DNA of 64,000 nt from Polaribacter sp. L3A8. GTDB lineage: Bacteria; Bacteroidota; Bacteroidia; Flavobacteriales; Flavobacteriaceae. A model generated the notes under the pieces. That model was not told the DNA's origin. It saw only the letters and a list, made by a program, of their open reading frames with translations, and made no database searches. The stretch lies in assembly GCF_009796785.1 (NCBI RefSeq), contig NZ_CP047026.1:3516501-3580500 (forward strand), given 5' to 3'. Position numbers and translations under genes: made by a program. Below, one piece after another: positions 45,822 through 54,825 of the stretch. The number at the start of each line of letters is the position of its first letter. Within the stretch, counting starts at the first letter, position 1.

Positions 45822-46269
45822 TAGTAACTTTTATCGAAGCTTCGTTATCATCAATTTTTAAAACTTTTTCATTTAGTTGAATTTCGTCCTCAGAAAAATA
45901 TTTAGCCAATTCTTCTAAGATTGTTGCGGTTCCCCCAATAATTCTATAACTTATTTCTTGGTTTTTAGGAAGCTTAAAACGTTCTGGTAAATTAGTTCTA
46001 GTCCCTTCAAACAAAGCATCTCCATTCATATTTTGTTCAAATAAAGAGATGTTTAATTCTTTACATACTTTTAATAGTTCTTCATTATATTTCCATAGCC
46101 ATGTTGCACCTAATTCAACTTTTGTATCATTTGTTTTTTTTGTGTAAATCCTACCACCAACTCTATTGTTGGCTTCTAAAATTTTGATAGAAAATCCTAC
46201 TTTCTTTAATTTATAACCTAAATAAATACCAGAAATTCCAGCTCCAAGAATAATAATTTTTTTCATCAT
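45822..46269 (-). pseudogene. Flavin amine oxidase, N-terminal part (split by IS982-family element)
   Basis: Residues 1-149 of the oxidase: dinucleotide motif IIILGAGISGIYLGYKL, then EANNRVGGRI and ELGATWLWKY, and YRIIGGTATILEELAKYF. The frame stops five codons into the IS (NVSSS). The intact enzyme would be a 352-residue member of the monoamine oxidase group, oxidising an amine with FAD; the substrate is unknown. It lies 17 bp downstream of the SGNH hydrolase gene on the same strand, so it ended that operon. Confidence 0.88.
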
Positions 46270-46286
46270 TTTGATAAAGGAAAATC

Positions 46287-47063
46287 TTATTTATTTAATT
46301 TCGATTTAATATAAAGAGCCATTTCTTTTCCCCAAATCTTATAAGTCAATGCTGATGGATGTACACCATCACTAAAATAGATTTTAGTATCATCATTAGG
46401 TAATGCGTGTTTTTTACTCCATTGCTCTAAGGTAATTACTTCATTGTAGTAAAAAACATTCTTTTTGTTCTTAGTTAAAGTATGTAGTCTTTCTCCAAAA
46501 ATTTCTACCAAATTACCAATCACAAATTTTATTACTGTTGTAAAAGCAGGAAACTCTTTTATTGGAGGCATATTTGTAAAGAAAATAGGTGTTTCTGGGA
46601 ATTTATCTTGAACTAAATAAATGAGTTCTTCTATAGTTTTATGCCATTTTTTAGGAGAGTTTAAAGTAAAGGCATCATTTCCACCCATTCCAATAATGAT
46701 TATATCCGTTGTAGTTTCTTCAATTTTAGGAATAATTTTTTTACAAACTCTATTTACTGTATAGCCACTTCTAGCATACACTCTCCAGTTTATGTTTGCA
46801 TCTAATTCCGCAGATAGTGTATTTGCTAAAGCTCCTGTAAAACCGTTTTGATGATAGTCTACACCAACTCCTGCAATGGTACTTTCTCCAATAGAAAGTA
46901 TGCTTAGGGTTTTATTAAAATTTCCATTTACAAATCCTGTTGGTTCTTTTGCTTCGGGAAGTGTAGGAACTTTTTTTCTGATACTTTTTCCTTGAAAATA
47001 GAGTAAAGGCAATAAAGGAAGTGAAACAATACTGCCTAGAAAGTATTTTAATTTATTTTTCAT
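46287..47063 (-). CDS. SGNH/GDSL-family hydrolase
   Basis: A 258-residue hydrolase with an N-terminal hydrophobic segment (FLGSIVSLPLLPLLYF) that may anchor or export it. Block I Ser is in LSILSIGESTIAGVG, block III in IIIGMGGNDAF, and block V in YFSDGVHPSALTY with the catalytic D and H. These are the four conserved blocks of SGNH esterases, which cleave acetyl or acyl esters of sugars and lipids. Its ATG overlaps the end of a small Lys-rich ORF by 11 bp. The interrupted amine oxidase follows. Confidence 0.88.
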   Translation of the reverse strand: MKNKLKYFLGSIVSLPLLPLLYFQGKSIRKKVPTLPEAKEPTGFVNGNFNKTLSILSIGESTIAGVGVDYHQNGFTGALANTLSAELDANINWRVYARSGYTVNRVCKKIIPKIEETTTDIIIIGMGGNDAFTLNSPKKWHKTIEELIYLVQDKFPETPIFFTNMPPIKEFPAFTTVIKFVIGNLVEIFGERLHTLTKNKKNVFYYNEVITLEQWSKKHALPNDDTKIYFSDGVHPSALTYKIWGKEMALYIKSKLNK

Positions 47064-47220
47064 TCTCTTTTTCTTCGTTTACTTTTTTTATAATAGCTTT
47101 TAAACGTTCTTTATTTAATTGCTTTTCTAGTTTTACCTTGTTGATTTTTTGATTCATCAATTTGGTATGTTTTGCTTTATTAACGGAGTTTTTTGCTTTT
47201 CCTTTTCCTTTTTTTGGCAT
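47053..47220 (-). CDS. Small Lys-rich basic protein (55 aa)
   Basis: An open frame of 55 codons from ATG 47220: MPKKGKGKAKNSVNKAKHTK, then LMNQKINKVKLEKQLNKERL and EEKENEK. The composition, about a third lysine, and one long helix-like stretch suggest a nucleic-acid or ribosome-binding protein; that is inference. Its stop overlaps the SGNH gene start by 11 bp, typical of coupled translation, and there is a 21-bp gap from the GNAT gene. I do not recognise a family. Confidence 0.55.
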   Translation of the reverse strand: MPKKGKGKAKNSVNKAKHTKLMNQKINKVKLEKQLNKERLKAIIKKVNEEKENEK

Positions 47221-47241
47221 CTTAATAAAATTATAAATTAA

Positions 47242-47928
47242 TTATTTTCTGCTGAATAACCACCAATTCATATCTCGGGTTAATTTGTATCCTAATTTCT
47301 CATAAAGCGGAATTGCAGAGTTACCTTTATTGGTGTGTAAAATAGGTAGTTTATTCTCTTTTAAAATTTCGTTTGTTGTATGTGAAACTAATTGTTTTGC
47401 TAATCCCCTTCTTGTGTAATCAGGATGCGTAACAACGCCACTAACTTCAATAAAATCATCAGTTTGCATTCTTTGCCCTGTAATTGCAACTAATTTGTCA
47501 TCTTTAAAGATACCGTAATATTTACCCATTTTAAAACCTCCTCTTTGATAAAAACCAGGCATTACCAACCAAATTAAATTGTAAACTTCATCAATGTGTT
47601 CTTCATCTAATAAAACAATATCTTCTGTTATTTCTAATGCTACATGGTTTTCTAAGACCATTTGACAGCCATCAATCTTTTTTTCTAGAATAACATGGTT
47701 GGTATCTATTGTTGGTGTTTCTTTTTCTACAACTAAAAAGAATTTTTTAGCTATTTTAGAATGTTCAGTTAATGCTTTTGCTGTTTTTGTTGGGTCATGA
47801 AATGCACCAAAAGAACAGATTTCTGGCAGGTAGAATTGTACTCCATCATATTGTATTAAAAATTTATGATGGGTATCGTCTAAGGAATACCAAACCGGGT
47901 TTTTTAGTTTTTCTTCTAAACTTTTCAT
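47242..47928 (-). CDS. GNAT-family N-acetyltransferase
   Basis: A 228-residue protein with a C-terminal GNAT fold: DDFIEVSGVVTHPDYTRRGL holds the acetyl-CoA signature (RRGLAKQLV), followed by HTNKGNSAIPLYEKLGY. The N-terminal ~100 residues are a family-specific addition, resembling the FR47-like type. It acetylates an amine on an unknown small molecule or protein. It is the first gene of the run GNAT, small basic protein, SGNH hydrolase and amine oxidase. Confidence 0.85.
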   Translation of the reverse strand: MKSLEEKLKNPVWYSLDDTHHKFLIQYDGVQFYLPEICSFGAFHDPTKTAKALTEHSKIAKKFFLVVEKETPTIDTNHVILEKKIDGCQMVLENHVALEITEDIVLLDEEHIDEVYNLIWLVMPGFYQRGGFKMGKYYGIFKDDKLVAITGQRMQTDDFIEVSGVVTHPDYTRRGLAKQLVSHTTNEILKENKLPILHTNKGNSAIPLYEKLGYKLTRDMNWWLFSRK

Positions 47929-47948
47929 GAGGAATAAATATATAAAAT

Positions 47949-47976
47949 AAAAGCTCGCAAATTGCGAGCTTTTTAT
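47949..47976 (-). terminator. Terminator after the GIN-domain gene
   Basis: AAAGCTCGCAA / TTGCGAGCTTT, an 11-bp stem, followed on the minus strand by TTATTTTA. It lies 20 bp past the stop at 47996 and 21 bp before the GNAT start. Confidence 0.75.
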
Positions 47977-47995
47977 ATTTTGATTTCTAGCAATT

Positions 47996-48844
47996 TTATA
48001 ATTCTTTTTTAGATAATGTTGAAGAGCCAGTAAAACTTTGTATAATTATTTGAGGTTCTCCATATACTTCGGTTTTACTTTTGTCAGAAGCATCTATCGT
48101 TATTTTATCCGATGTTTGAATCGTAAAACTAGCACTTTCTTTTACCGTGGTATTGCAATTAGTTACAATTAATTCTTCTCCTTTAAAATTAGAATCTTCA
48201 AGTGTTAATGCTTCTAGTGAAATTGCCGAACCTTTAATACTTACTATAGCATTTTTCATTAACCTAGTAGTTAAACTATCTGCTTTAATGGTTATTTCTG
48301 TGTTACTAGATTCGCTTAAATCTAAATTAACCTCTTTACTATTAATATCTATTTTAGATTTAGAACGTAATTGAAATCTAGATTTATTATTATTGATAAG
48401 GTTAAATTTGTTAGATTCTACAGATAGGTTTGCAATTGTATAATCATTTATCTGAAGCAACATAGCAGGTGTCTTTATTACGTTTAACGATTCTATTTCT
48501 GCATCGTTATTTAGTATAATTTCTTGCAATGGGTTGTTGTAGTATACCGTAATATTAAGACGTTTTGCTCTTAATTTTGCTGTAGTAGAAATAGTAAGTA
48601 TAGAGTCTATAACTTTTATTTCGATAGCATTATGTAAATTATCATCAGTTTCTACTTCAACGAAAGAATTTGCCGATTTAAATAAAACTACTTTAAAATC
48701 ATTATTAACAGAGATCTTATTAAACTGATTTAGATCTGTTTTAATTCTTGTTATATTCTTATTACCTTTTATTTTTTCTTGGCTAAACGTTGTGTTGTAG
48801 ACTGTTGTAAATAATAATAGTAGTAATGTAATTTTGTTTCTCAT
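47996..48844 (-). CDS. GIN-domain (DUF2807) secreted protein
   Basis: A 282-residue exported protein with a signal peptide (LLLLLFTTVYNTTFS). The rest is a repetitive beta structure of the GIN/DUF2807 head domain: FNKISVNNDFKVVLFKS, EVETDDNLHNAIEIKVI, LNITVYYNNPLQEIIL, EITIKADSLTTRLM and more. Such domains form beta-helix-like folds and are common in Bacteroidota envelope proteins of unknown role. It sits between the E2 gene (its terminator is at 48868-48902) and the GNAT gene. No catalytic residues are evident. Confidence 0.82.
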   Translation of the reverse strand: MRNKITLLLLLFTTVYNTTFSQEKIKGNKNITRIKTDLNQFNKISVNNDFKVVLFKSANSFVEVETDDNLHNAIEIKVIDSILTISTTAKLRAKRLNITVYYNNPLQEIILNNDAEIESLNVIKTPAMLLQINDYTIANLSVESNKFNLINNNKSRFQLRSKSKIDINSKEVNLDLSESSNTEITIKADSLTTRLMKNAIVSIKGSAISLEALTLEDSNFKGEELIVTNCNTTVKESASFTIQTSDKITIDASDKSKTEVYGEPQIIIQSFTGSSTLSKKEL

Positions 48845-48867
48845 GATTTTTAGTTCTTTTTTTAACC

Positions 48868-48902
48868 GAAAAAAACCATTCCAAAATTTGAAATGGTTTT
48901 TA
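48868..48902 (-). terminator. Terminator of the pyruvate dehydrogenase operon
   Basis: AAAACCATT-CCAAAATTTGA-AATGGTTTT, a strong stem with T-runs on the minus strand, 20 bp past the E2 stop. Confidence 0.8.
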
Positions 48903-48921
48903 TATATACTATAAAAAACAG

Positions 48922-50544
48922 TTACGCTAACATGGTAACTGGGTTTTCGATAAACGTTTTTAATGTTTGTAAAAATTGTGCTCCAACTGCACCATCAACC
49001 GTTCTGTGATCGCAGGTTAAAGTTAAATTCATTGTGTTACCAACAACTATCTGACCGTCTTTAACAACTGGTTTTTGTACAATTGCACCAACAGATAAAA
49101 TAGCCGAATTTGGTTGGTTAATAATAGAATTAAAATTCTGAATACCAAACATACCCAAGTTAGAAACTGTAAAAGTACTTCCTTGCATATCTGCAGGAGC
49201 TAATTTTTTGTTTCTTGCTTTACCTGCTAAATCTCTAACACCTGCACCAATTTGAGTTAAACTTAATTGGTCTGTGTGTTTTATAACCGGTACTAATAAA
49301 CCATCTGCAACCGCAACCGCAACACCTACGTGTATATGACTGTGATAAATTGTATTAGCATCTGTCCAAGATGTGTTTACTTGTGGATGTTTTTTCAAAG
49401 CCATTGCACATGCTTTTACTACCATATCATTAAATGATACTTTAACATCTGGAATTGCATTAATAGTTTTTCTAGAAGCCATTGCATTGTCCATATCCAC
49501 TTCAATATTTAAACTGAAATCTGGAGCAGTAAATTTAGAGTTACCTAAAGATTTTGCAATTGCTTTACGCATTTGAGAATTCTTAACTTCTTCTGAGCTT
49601 TCTACGCCAGCAGCAGGTGCACTTGCAACAGCAGGAGCAGCTTCAACAGCGGCAGCAGGAGTATAGTTTTCTACATCTTTTTTAATGATTCTTCCGTTTT
49701 CACCAGAACCACTAACATTTGCTAAGTTAATTCCTTTATCAGTTGCAATTTTTTTAGCTAATGGAGATACAAAAATACGTCCGTTTGCAGTATTGTTAGT
49801 CGTAGAAGTTGTTTTAGTTTCTTCAACTTTAGCAGCTGGTTTTGCAGCAGCCTTTTCAGGAGCTTTAGCAACAGGAGCAGCAGTTTCTTCAGCCGGAGCA
49901 GAAACACCACCACCATTTGCAACTAATGCAGAAACATCAGTTCCAGCAGGGCCAATAATAGTTAATAAACTATCTACAGGTGCAGTTTCTCCTTCTTGTA
50001 CACCAATGTATAAGATTGTTCCTTCATAGAAACATTCAAATTCCATTGTTGCTTTATCTGTTTCAATTTCAGCAAGCATGTCACCTTCAGTAACCACATC
50101 ACCAACTTTCTTTAACCAAGTTGCTATGGTTCCGTCAGTCATTGTATCACTTAAACGAGGCATTGTTATTACTTCAACACCTTCAGGAATTGCAACTCCA
50201 TCAGCAGCATTAGCTTCAGTAGTCGTTTCTTCTTTTGCTTCTTCAGTAGCTGTTTCTTCTTTTGCTGATTCTTGATTACCGTTTATGATTGCAGAAATAT
50301 CTTCACCTTCTTCACCGATAATTGCTAATAAAACATCAACAGGAGATGTTTCTCCTTCTTTAATACCAACATATAAAAGAGTTCCTTCGTAGAAAGACTC
50401 AAATTCCATTGTTGCTTTGTCGGTTTCGATTTCAGCTAAAATATCACCTTCTTCAATTTTATCTCCAACGTTTTTTAACCATTTTGCCACAACACCTTCT
50501 TCCATGGTGTCACTTAGTCTGGGCATATTTATAATTGTTGCCAT
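48922..50544 (-). CDS. aceF: Pyruvate dehydrogenase E2 (dihydrolipoamide acetyltransferase)
   Basis: A 540-residue E2. Two lipoyl domains carry the same ETDKATMEFE site (lipoyl-lysine in each). They are followed by Ala/Pro-rich linkers, a peripheral-subunit-binding domain (FVSPLAKKIATDKGINL, NGRIIKKDV), and the catalytic domain ending with the active-site DHRTVDGAVG. It transfers acetyl groups from E1 to CoA. It begins 3 bp after the E1-alpha gene, so the two are one operon. E1-beta and E3 are not here, as often in Bacteroidota. Confidence 0.94.
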   Translation of the reverse strand: MATIINMPRLSDTMEEGVVAKWLKNVGDKIEEGDILAEIETDKATMEFESFYEGTLLYVGIKEGETSPVDVLLAIIGEEGEDISAIINGNQESAKEETATEEAKEETTTEANAADGVAIPEGVEVITMPRLSDTMTDGTIATWLKKVGDVVTEGDMLAEIETDKATMEFECFYEGTILYIGVQEGETAPVDSLLTIIGPAGTDVSALVANGGGVSAPAEETAAPVAKAPEKAAAKPAAKVEETKTTSTTNNTANGRIFVSPLAKKIATDKGINLANVSGSGENGRIIKKDVENYTPAAAVEAAPAVASAPAAGVESSEEVKNSQMRKAIAKSLGNSKFTAPDFSLNIEVDMDNAMASRKTINAIPDVKVSFNDMVVKACAMALKKHPQVNTSWTDANTIYHSHIHVGVAVAVADGLLVPVIKHTDQLSLTQIGAGVRDLAGKARNKKLAPADMQGSTFTVSNLGMFGIQNFNSIINQPNSAILSVGAIVQKPVVKDGQIVVGNTMNLTLTCDHRTVDGAVGAQFLQTLKTFIENPVTMLA

Positions 50545-50547
50545 ATC

Positions 50548-51537
50548 TTAACTTATAAAAGGATAATCTTCTTGTTCATAAACCATATCATACATTTGCT
50601 CAGGCTCTGGATACGGAGAATCTTCAGCGAATTTCTCACATTCATTTACCTTTGCTTTTACCTCTTTATCTATAACAGCTAATTCTTCTGCCGTAGCATA
50701 TCCCTGCTCTAAGATAATGTCTTTTACTTGCGTAATAGGATCTATTTTTTTGTACTCTTCTACTTCGTCTTTCGTTCTGTAGTGTTGTGCATCAGACATT
50801 GAGTGACCTCTATATCTGTATGTTTTCATTTCTAAGAAAGTTGGGCCATCACCACGTCTTGCTCTATCTAAAGCTTCGTCAATAGCTTCTGCAACCTTTA
50901 TAGGATTCATAGCATCTACAGGTCCACAAGGCATTTCGTAGCCTAAACCAAGTTTCCAAATATCAGTATGGTTAGCAGTTCTTTCTACAGAAGTACCCAT
51001 TGCATATCCATTGTTTTCACAAATAAAGATTACAGGTAGTTTCCATAACATTGCTAAATTAAAAGCTTCATGCAGAGAACCTTGTCTTGCAGCACCATCT
51101 CCAAAACATGTCAATGTAACACCGCCAGTATTATTATATTTATCACCAAAAGCAAGTCCTGCACCTAAAGGAATTTGACCTCCAACAATACCATGACCAC
51201 CATAAAAACGAAATTCTTTAGAAAAAATATGCATAGAACCACCCATTCCTTGAGATGTTCCTGTAACTTTTCCATATAATTCTGCCATTACACGTTTAGG
51301 ATCTTCTCCCATACCAATAGGTTGTACGTGGTTTCTGTATGCAGTAATCATTTTGTCTTTAGATAAATCCATTGCATGCAATGCACCTGCTAAAATTGCT
51401 TCTTGACCATTATATAAATGTAAGAAACCTCTAACTTTTTGTTGTATGTAAACAGAAGCAAGTTTGTCTTCGAACTTACGCCAAAAAAGCATGTCTTGGT
51501 ACCAATCTAAATAGGTTTGTTTGGTGATTTTTTTCAT
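50548..51537 (-). CDS. pdhA: Pyruvate dehydrogenase E1 component, alpha subunit
   Basis: A 329-residue thiamine diphosphate enzyme subunit: cofactor motif GDGAARQGSLHEAFNLA to CENNGYAMGTS, HSMSDAQHYR with the phosphorylation-loop region, and QIPLGAGLAFGDKY. Paired with an E1-beta encoded elsewhere, it decarboxylates pyruvate and acetylates the lipoyl arm of E2. Start MKKITKQTYLDWYQDML is usual. The gap to the next gene upstream (129 bp) holds no clear promoter match. Confidence 0.94.
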   Translation of the reverse strand: MKKITKQTYLDWYQDMLFWRKFEDKLASVYIQQKVRGFLHLYNGQEAILAGALHAMDLSKDKMITAYRNHVQPIGMGEDPKRVMAELYGKVTGTSQGMGGSMHIFSKEFRFYGGHGIVGGQIPLGAGLAFGDKYNNTGGVTLTCFGDGAARQGSLHEAFNLAMLWKLPVIFICENNGYAMGTSVERTANHTDIWKLGLGYEMPCGPVDAMNPIKVAEAIDEALDRARRGDGPTFLEMKTYRYRGHSMSDAQHYRTKDEVEEYKKIDPITQVKDIILEQGYATAEELAVIDKEVKAKVNECEKFAEDSPYPEPEQMYDMVYEQEDYPFIS

Positions 51538-51666
51538 TTTAGTGATATTGTTTGTTTTTTAAGACTATCAAAATATTCTTTTCAATAATCAATGGCAAAA
51601 ATAACTGTTTTAGATAGAATAAAAAAACAAGATGAGTTTAAAATAAAACAAAATATTTTTGAAGGA

Positions 51667-52335
51667 TTATTTGTCTTTTGCTATGACTATGGTAGCTTTA
51701 GCACCCGTTGCTAAGTTCCACTCATTAGAAGATAGTAATGTGCCTTCTGCATTATAAACTTTAAAAGCAGCCGTATTTGGCCCAGAAGAACCTTGATTAA
51801 GTGCTTTAAAAGCTATTTTATTTAAACCAACTTCTAAAGGAATATTAAACTTTTGATAACGTTGTTTTAGTGTAATGTTAATAATAACAGGTATGTCGTT
51901 TACAAGTATACTAACCATATCTCCATCAGGGTATTGAAAATCTCTGCAGATAATATTAACACTTTTAGAATCTGTTCTAAAACTACCTAAATCTTGGTCT
52001 ATTTTTGGGTATATAAATTGCCCGTTTATTTTTTTAAAGGCTTTTAAAAAACGCTCTTCACGTTGTTTTTCTACTGTTAAGATACCTTTATTATTAAGGT
52101 TGTTATCTGCTTGTTGTTTTTTTAAATTTTCATTTTCCTTATCAAAAGCACTTTTAAAACCATCATTTCCTTTTAATTCTACAGAATTTGGTTTTGATAC
52201 TTCTTTAGAATTGTTTAAAACAAGTCCTTTAATGTTACCTTTTTCTTTGTTTCCAGAATTATTATCTAATTGGGCAGATAACTGAATTACAGTTAATAAT
52301 AGAATAGGTAATAGAAGTTTGATTTTTAATTTCAT
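51667..52335 (-). CDS. Secreted protein of unknown function
   Basis: About 222 residues with a signal peptide (LLLPILLLTVIQLSAQ) that ends in the Gln common to flavobacterial signal sites. After a charged, low-complexity stretch (DNNSGNKEKGNIKG to ENENLKKQQADNNLNN) comes a beta-sandwich-like part: VNIICRDFQYPDGDMVSILV, GLNKIAFKALNQGSSGPNTAAF. No family is recognised. I use the second ATG (52335); an ATG at 52344 is also possible. It is on the pdhA strand with VanX-like gene upstream. Confidence 0.65.
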   Translation of the reverse strand: MKLKIKLLLPILLLTVIQLSAQLDNNSGNKEKGNIKGLVLNNSKEVSKPNSVELKGNDGFKSAFDKENENLKKQQADNNLNNKGILTVEKQREERFLKAFKKINGQFIYPKIDQDLGSFRTDSKSVNIICRDFQYPDGDMVSILVNDIPVIINITLKQRYQKFNIPLEVGLNKIAFKALNQGSSGPNTAAFKVYNAEGTLLSSNEWNLATGAKATIVIAKDK

Positions 52336-52414
52336 CTGTATCATACTTTTAAATAATATTACAAATATAATGCCGATTTTAAGTGAAGCTGTTTCTATTT
52401 TGTTAAAAAAGTAC

Positions 52415-53083
52415 TTATTCTATAGGGAAATTATAAAAAGTAGTAGGAAAAGGTTCGTGTCTTAATGTAAAATGCCACCATTCGTTTTTATAAGGTCTAA
52501 AATTATTTTGAATCATTATATTACGGAGTAACATTCTGTTTTTTTGCTGTTCTGCTGTAATCTCTTTAGATAAAGGATGAGACTTTATTCCGAAAAAATC
52601 ATAAGGACTTCCCATATCTAATTCTTTACCTGTTTTTACATTTACAATTGTTAAATCTACAGTGCTACCTCTAGAATGCCCAGATCTAGAAGATATATAG
52701 CCTTGTTTAAATAATTGAGATTTTGGTAAACTTGGGTAATATTGTCTTTTCATTAATGTGTCTCCAAGTACTTTTGCCCAACGTACAAAGTGGTTTACGG
52801 CTTGTTGTGGTCTATAAGCATCAAATACCTTAAGGCTTAATCCATCTTTTAATAATGCTTCTTGGACTTTTACTAAGGCGGTAGCAGATTTTTTGGTAAC
52901 TATAATGCAGTTTTTATGGTATCCATCAATCGGTTTCCCTATAAAGTTATTGTTACCTAAATAACGCAATTCAGATTGTATCGTTTTATCTAGATCTGAT
53001 AAATAAACAAATCCATCAGGTAGCACTTGTCCGAAGGAAAAAAGAGAAATAAAGATTATATAAAAGGGAACTAATTTTTTCAT
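52415..53083 (-). CDS. D-alanyl-D-alanine dipeptidase (VanX-type, M15D)
   Basis: A 222-residue exported peptidase with a short signal (LVPFYIIFISLFSFG). The zinc site is SRSGHSRGSTVDLTIV (H and D) plus EWWHFTLRHEP (E and H) near the C-terminus, the M15 fingerprint. IKSHPLSKE and FDAYRPQQAVNHF are shared with VanX/DdpX. It cleaves free D-Ala-D-Ala in the periplasm, recycling wall-derived dipeptides; here there is no vancomycin-resistance gene nearby. It is divergent from ctlX, with a 127-bp gap. Confidence 0.9.
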   Translation of the reverse strand: MKKLVPFYIIFISLFSFGQVLPDGFVYLSDLDKTIQSELRYLGNNNFIGKPIDGYHKNCIIVTKKSATALVKVQEALLKDGLSLKVFDAYRPQQAVNHFVRWAKVLGDTLMKRQYYPSLPKSQLFKQGYISSRSGHSRGSTVDLTIVNVKTGKELDMGSPYDFFGIKSHPLSKEITAEQQKNRMLLRNIMIQNNFRPYKNEWWHFTLRHEPFPTTFYNFPIE

Positions 53084-53210
53084 AAAGTAAAAATAAGCAA
53101 AAGAAAATAGGTGTGCTCATCTGATTGTTTTTTAGACTAAAAAAAATAAAGTTATAGAAATCTATGCAAATAAAAAAAAGCCTAATTTTGTATTAAATAT
53201 AATGACTTAA

Positions 53211-54146
53211 ATGAATCAAACTACCAATACAATATTAATGATTCGTCCTATCAATTTTAGGATGAATGAGCAAACTGCTGTAAACAATTATTATCAAAAA
53301 GAAATTGATAATGCACTTCCATCAACAATTAATATTAAGGCACAAAATGAGTTTGATGCTTTTGTAGAGAAATTACGCAGTTTTGGAATTCATGTAATTG
53401 TAGTTTCTGATACAAATGCTTCTGATACTCCAGATTCTATTTTCCCCAATAATTGGATTTCTTTTCATGAAGATGGTACAGTTGCAATGTACCCTATGTT
53501 TGCAGAAAATAGACGTTTAGAAAGACGTGAAGATGTTTTAGAAGAATTAGAAAAGGAAGGTTTTTTAATAGAAAACATTGTAGATTATACTTCTGCAGAA
53601 GAAGATAATATCTTTTTAGAAGGAACAGGAAGTATTTGTTTAGATAGAGAAAATAATAAGGCGTATTGTGCCCTTTCTCCAAGAGCAGATGAAGAGTTGT
53701 TTATAGAATTCTGTGAAGATTTTGAATATACACCAGTAGTTTTTACGGCAAAACAAACTGTAAATGATAAGAGAGAAGCAATTTATCATACCAATGTTAT
53801 GATGTGTGTTGCAGAAACTTTGGCAATTATTTGTTTAGCATCTATTGATGATAAGACAGAACGTAAAAATGTGTTAAAGCATTTAAAAGAAGATGGTAAA
53901 AAAGTAATCGATATTACAGAAGAGCAAGTAAATAATTTTGCGGGTAATATGTTACAAGTTCGTGGTAAGGATGATGAGCGTTTCTTAATAATGAGTGATG
54001 CCGCTTTTAATTGTTTAACACAATCTCAAAAAGCACAAATAAACAATCATTGTAAAATTATTTCTAGTTCTTTAGATACAATTGAGTATTGTGGAGGAGG
54101 AAGTGCACGTTGTATGATGGCAGAAGTATTTTTGCCAAAAAAATAG
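53211..54146 (+). CDS. ctlX: Citrulline/arginine deiminase-type amidinotransferase-fold hydrolase (CtlX family)
   Basis: A 311-residue protein of the guanidine-modifying (pentein) superfamily: MIRPINFRMNEQTAVNNYY and FPNNWISFHEDGTVAMYPMF near the N-terminus, EEDNIFLEGTGSICLDR, AIYHTNVMMCVAETLAI with a conserved His, and the catalytic Cys in GGGSARCMMAEVF at the end. CtlX was proposed in Francisella to hydrolyse citrulline; here the substrate is unproven. It begins an operon with the PrsW gene 4 bp downstream. Confidence 0.85.
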   Translation: MNQTTNTILMIRPINFRMNEQTAVNNYYQKEIDNALPSTINIKAQNEFDAFVEKLRSFGIHVIVVSDTNASDTPDSIFPNNWISFHEDGTVAMYPMFAENRRLERREDVLEELEKEGFLIENIVDYTSAEEDNIFLEGTGSICLDRENNKAYCALSPRADEELFIEFCEDFEYTPVVFTAKQTVNDKREAIYHTNVMMCVAETLAIICLASIDDKTERKNVLKHLKEDGKKVIDITEEQVNNFAGNMLQVRGKDDERFLIMSDAAFNCLTQSQKAQINNHCKIISSSLDTIEYCGGGSARCMMAEVFLPKK

Positions 54147-54150
54147 ATAA

Positions 54151-54825
54151 ATGCACTTACTACTTTTGGCAATTGCTCCAGCAACAATAATTATACTTTA
54201 TATTTATTTTAAAGATAAATTTGAAAAAGAACCTATTGGTTTTTTGTTTAAAAATTTTCTTTTAGGGGCAACTGCCAGTGTTTTATTAACGGTTATTCTT
54301 GGTGGTTTTGCTAGTAAATTAATTCCATTATCAGAAGGAACGAGTATTTTACAACAGTTTCTAAAAGCATTTGTAGTAGTTGCTTTGGTAGAGGAGTTTT
54401 CTAAATATGTTATTGTAAGGTATTACTCACAAAGAAACAAAGAGTATAATGAACAGTTTGATGGAATTGTATACGCTGTTATGGTTTCTATGGGGTTTGC
54501 TACCTTAGAAAACGTATTGTATGTTTTTCAACACGGAGTTTCTACTGGAGTAATGAGAGCTTTTACAGCAGTTCCGGCTCACGCAACTTTTGCTATTCTT
54601 ATGGGGTATTTTATGGGGAAAGCTAAGTTTTCTAAAAATAGAATTGTTTTAAATTTAACTGGACTATTTTTTGCAACGCTGTTTCATGGTGCTTATGATT
54701 TTTTTCTGTTCATCAACTTTATTCCAGGTACATGGATTGGCGCAATTGTTTCTTTAATTTTAGGAATTATCCTTTCTAGAAAGGCGATAAAAAAACATCA
54801 AAATAGCTCTGTTTTTAAAGCTTGA
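54151..54825 (+). CDS. PrsW-family intramembrane metalloprotease
   Basis: A 224-residue polytopic protein with seven or so helices. Conserved motifs of the PrsW/CAAX-like family are visible: VEEFSKYV (EExxK), MGFATLENVLYV (E), AVPAHATFAILMGYFMGKA (H) and LFHGAYDFFLF (H). PrsW in Bacillus cleaves the anti-sigma factor RsiW; the substrate here is unknown. It starts 4 bp after ctlX. Its last codons overlap by 11 bp, in the opposite direction, the end of a relic of a secreted protein. Confidence 0.88.
   Translation: MHLLLLAIAPATIIILYIYFKDKFEKEPIGFLFKNFLLGATASVLLTVILGGFASKLIPLSEGTSILQQFLKAFVVVALVEEFSKYVIVRYYSQRNKEYNEQFDGIVYAVMVSMGFATLENVLYVFQHGVSTGVMRAFTAVPAHATFAILMGYFMGKAKFSKNRIVLNLTGLFFATLFHGAYDFFLFINFIPGTWIGAIVSLILGIILSRKAIKKHQNSSVFKA

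Noticed and set aside
52415..53083. Vancomycin resistance locus, because of the VanX-type dipeptidase
   Set aside because: No VanA, VanH or VanRS homologue is near. The signal peptide and isolated location fit peptidoglycan recycling.
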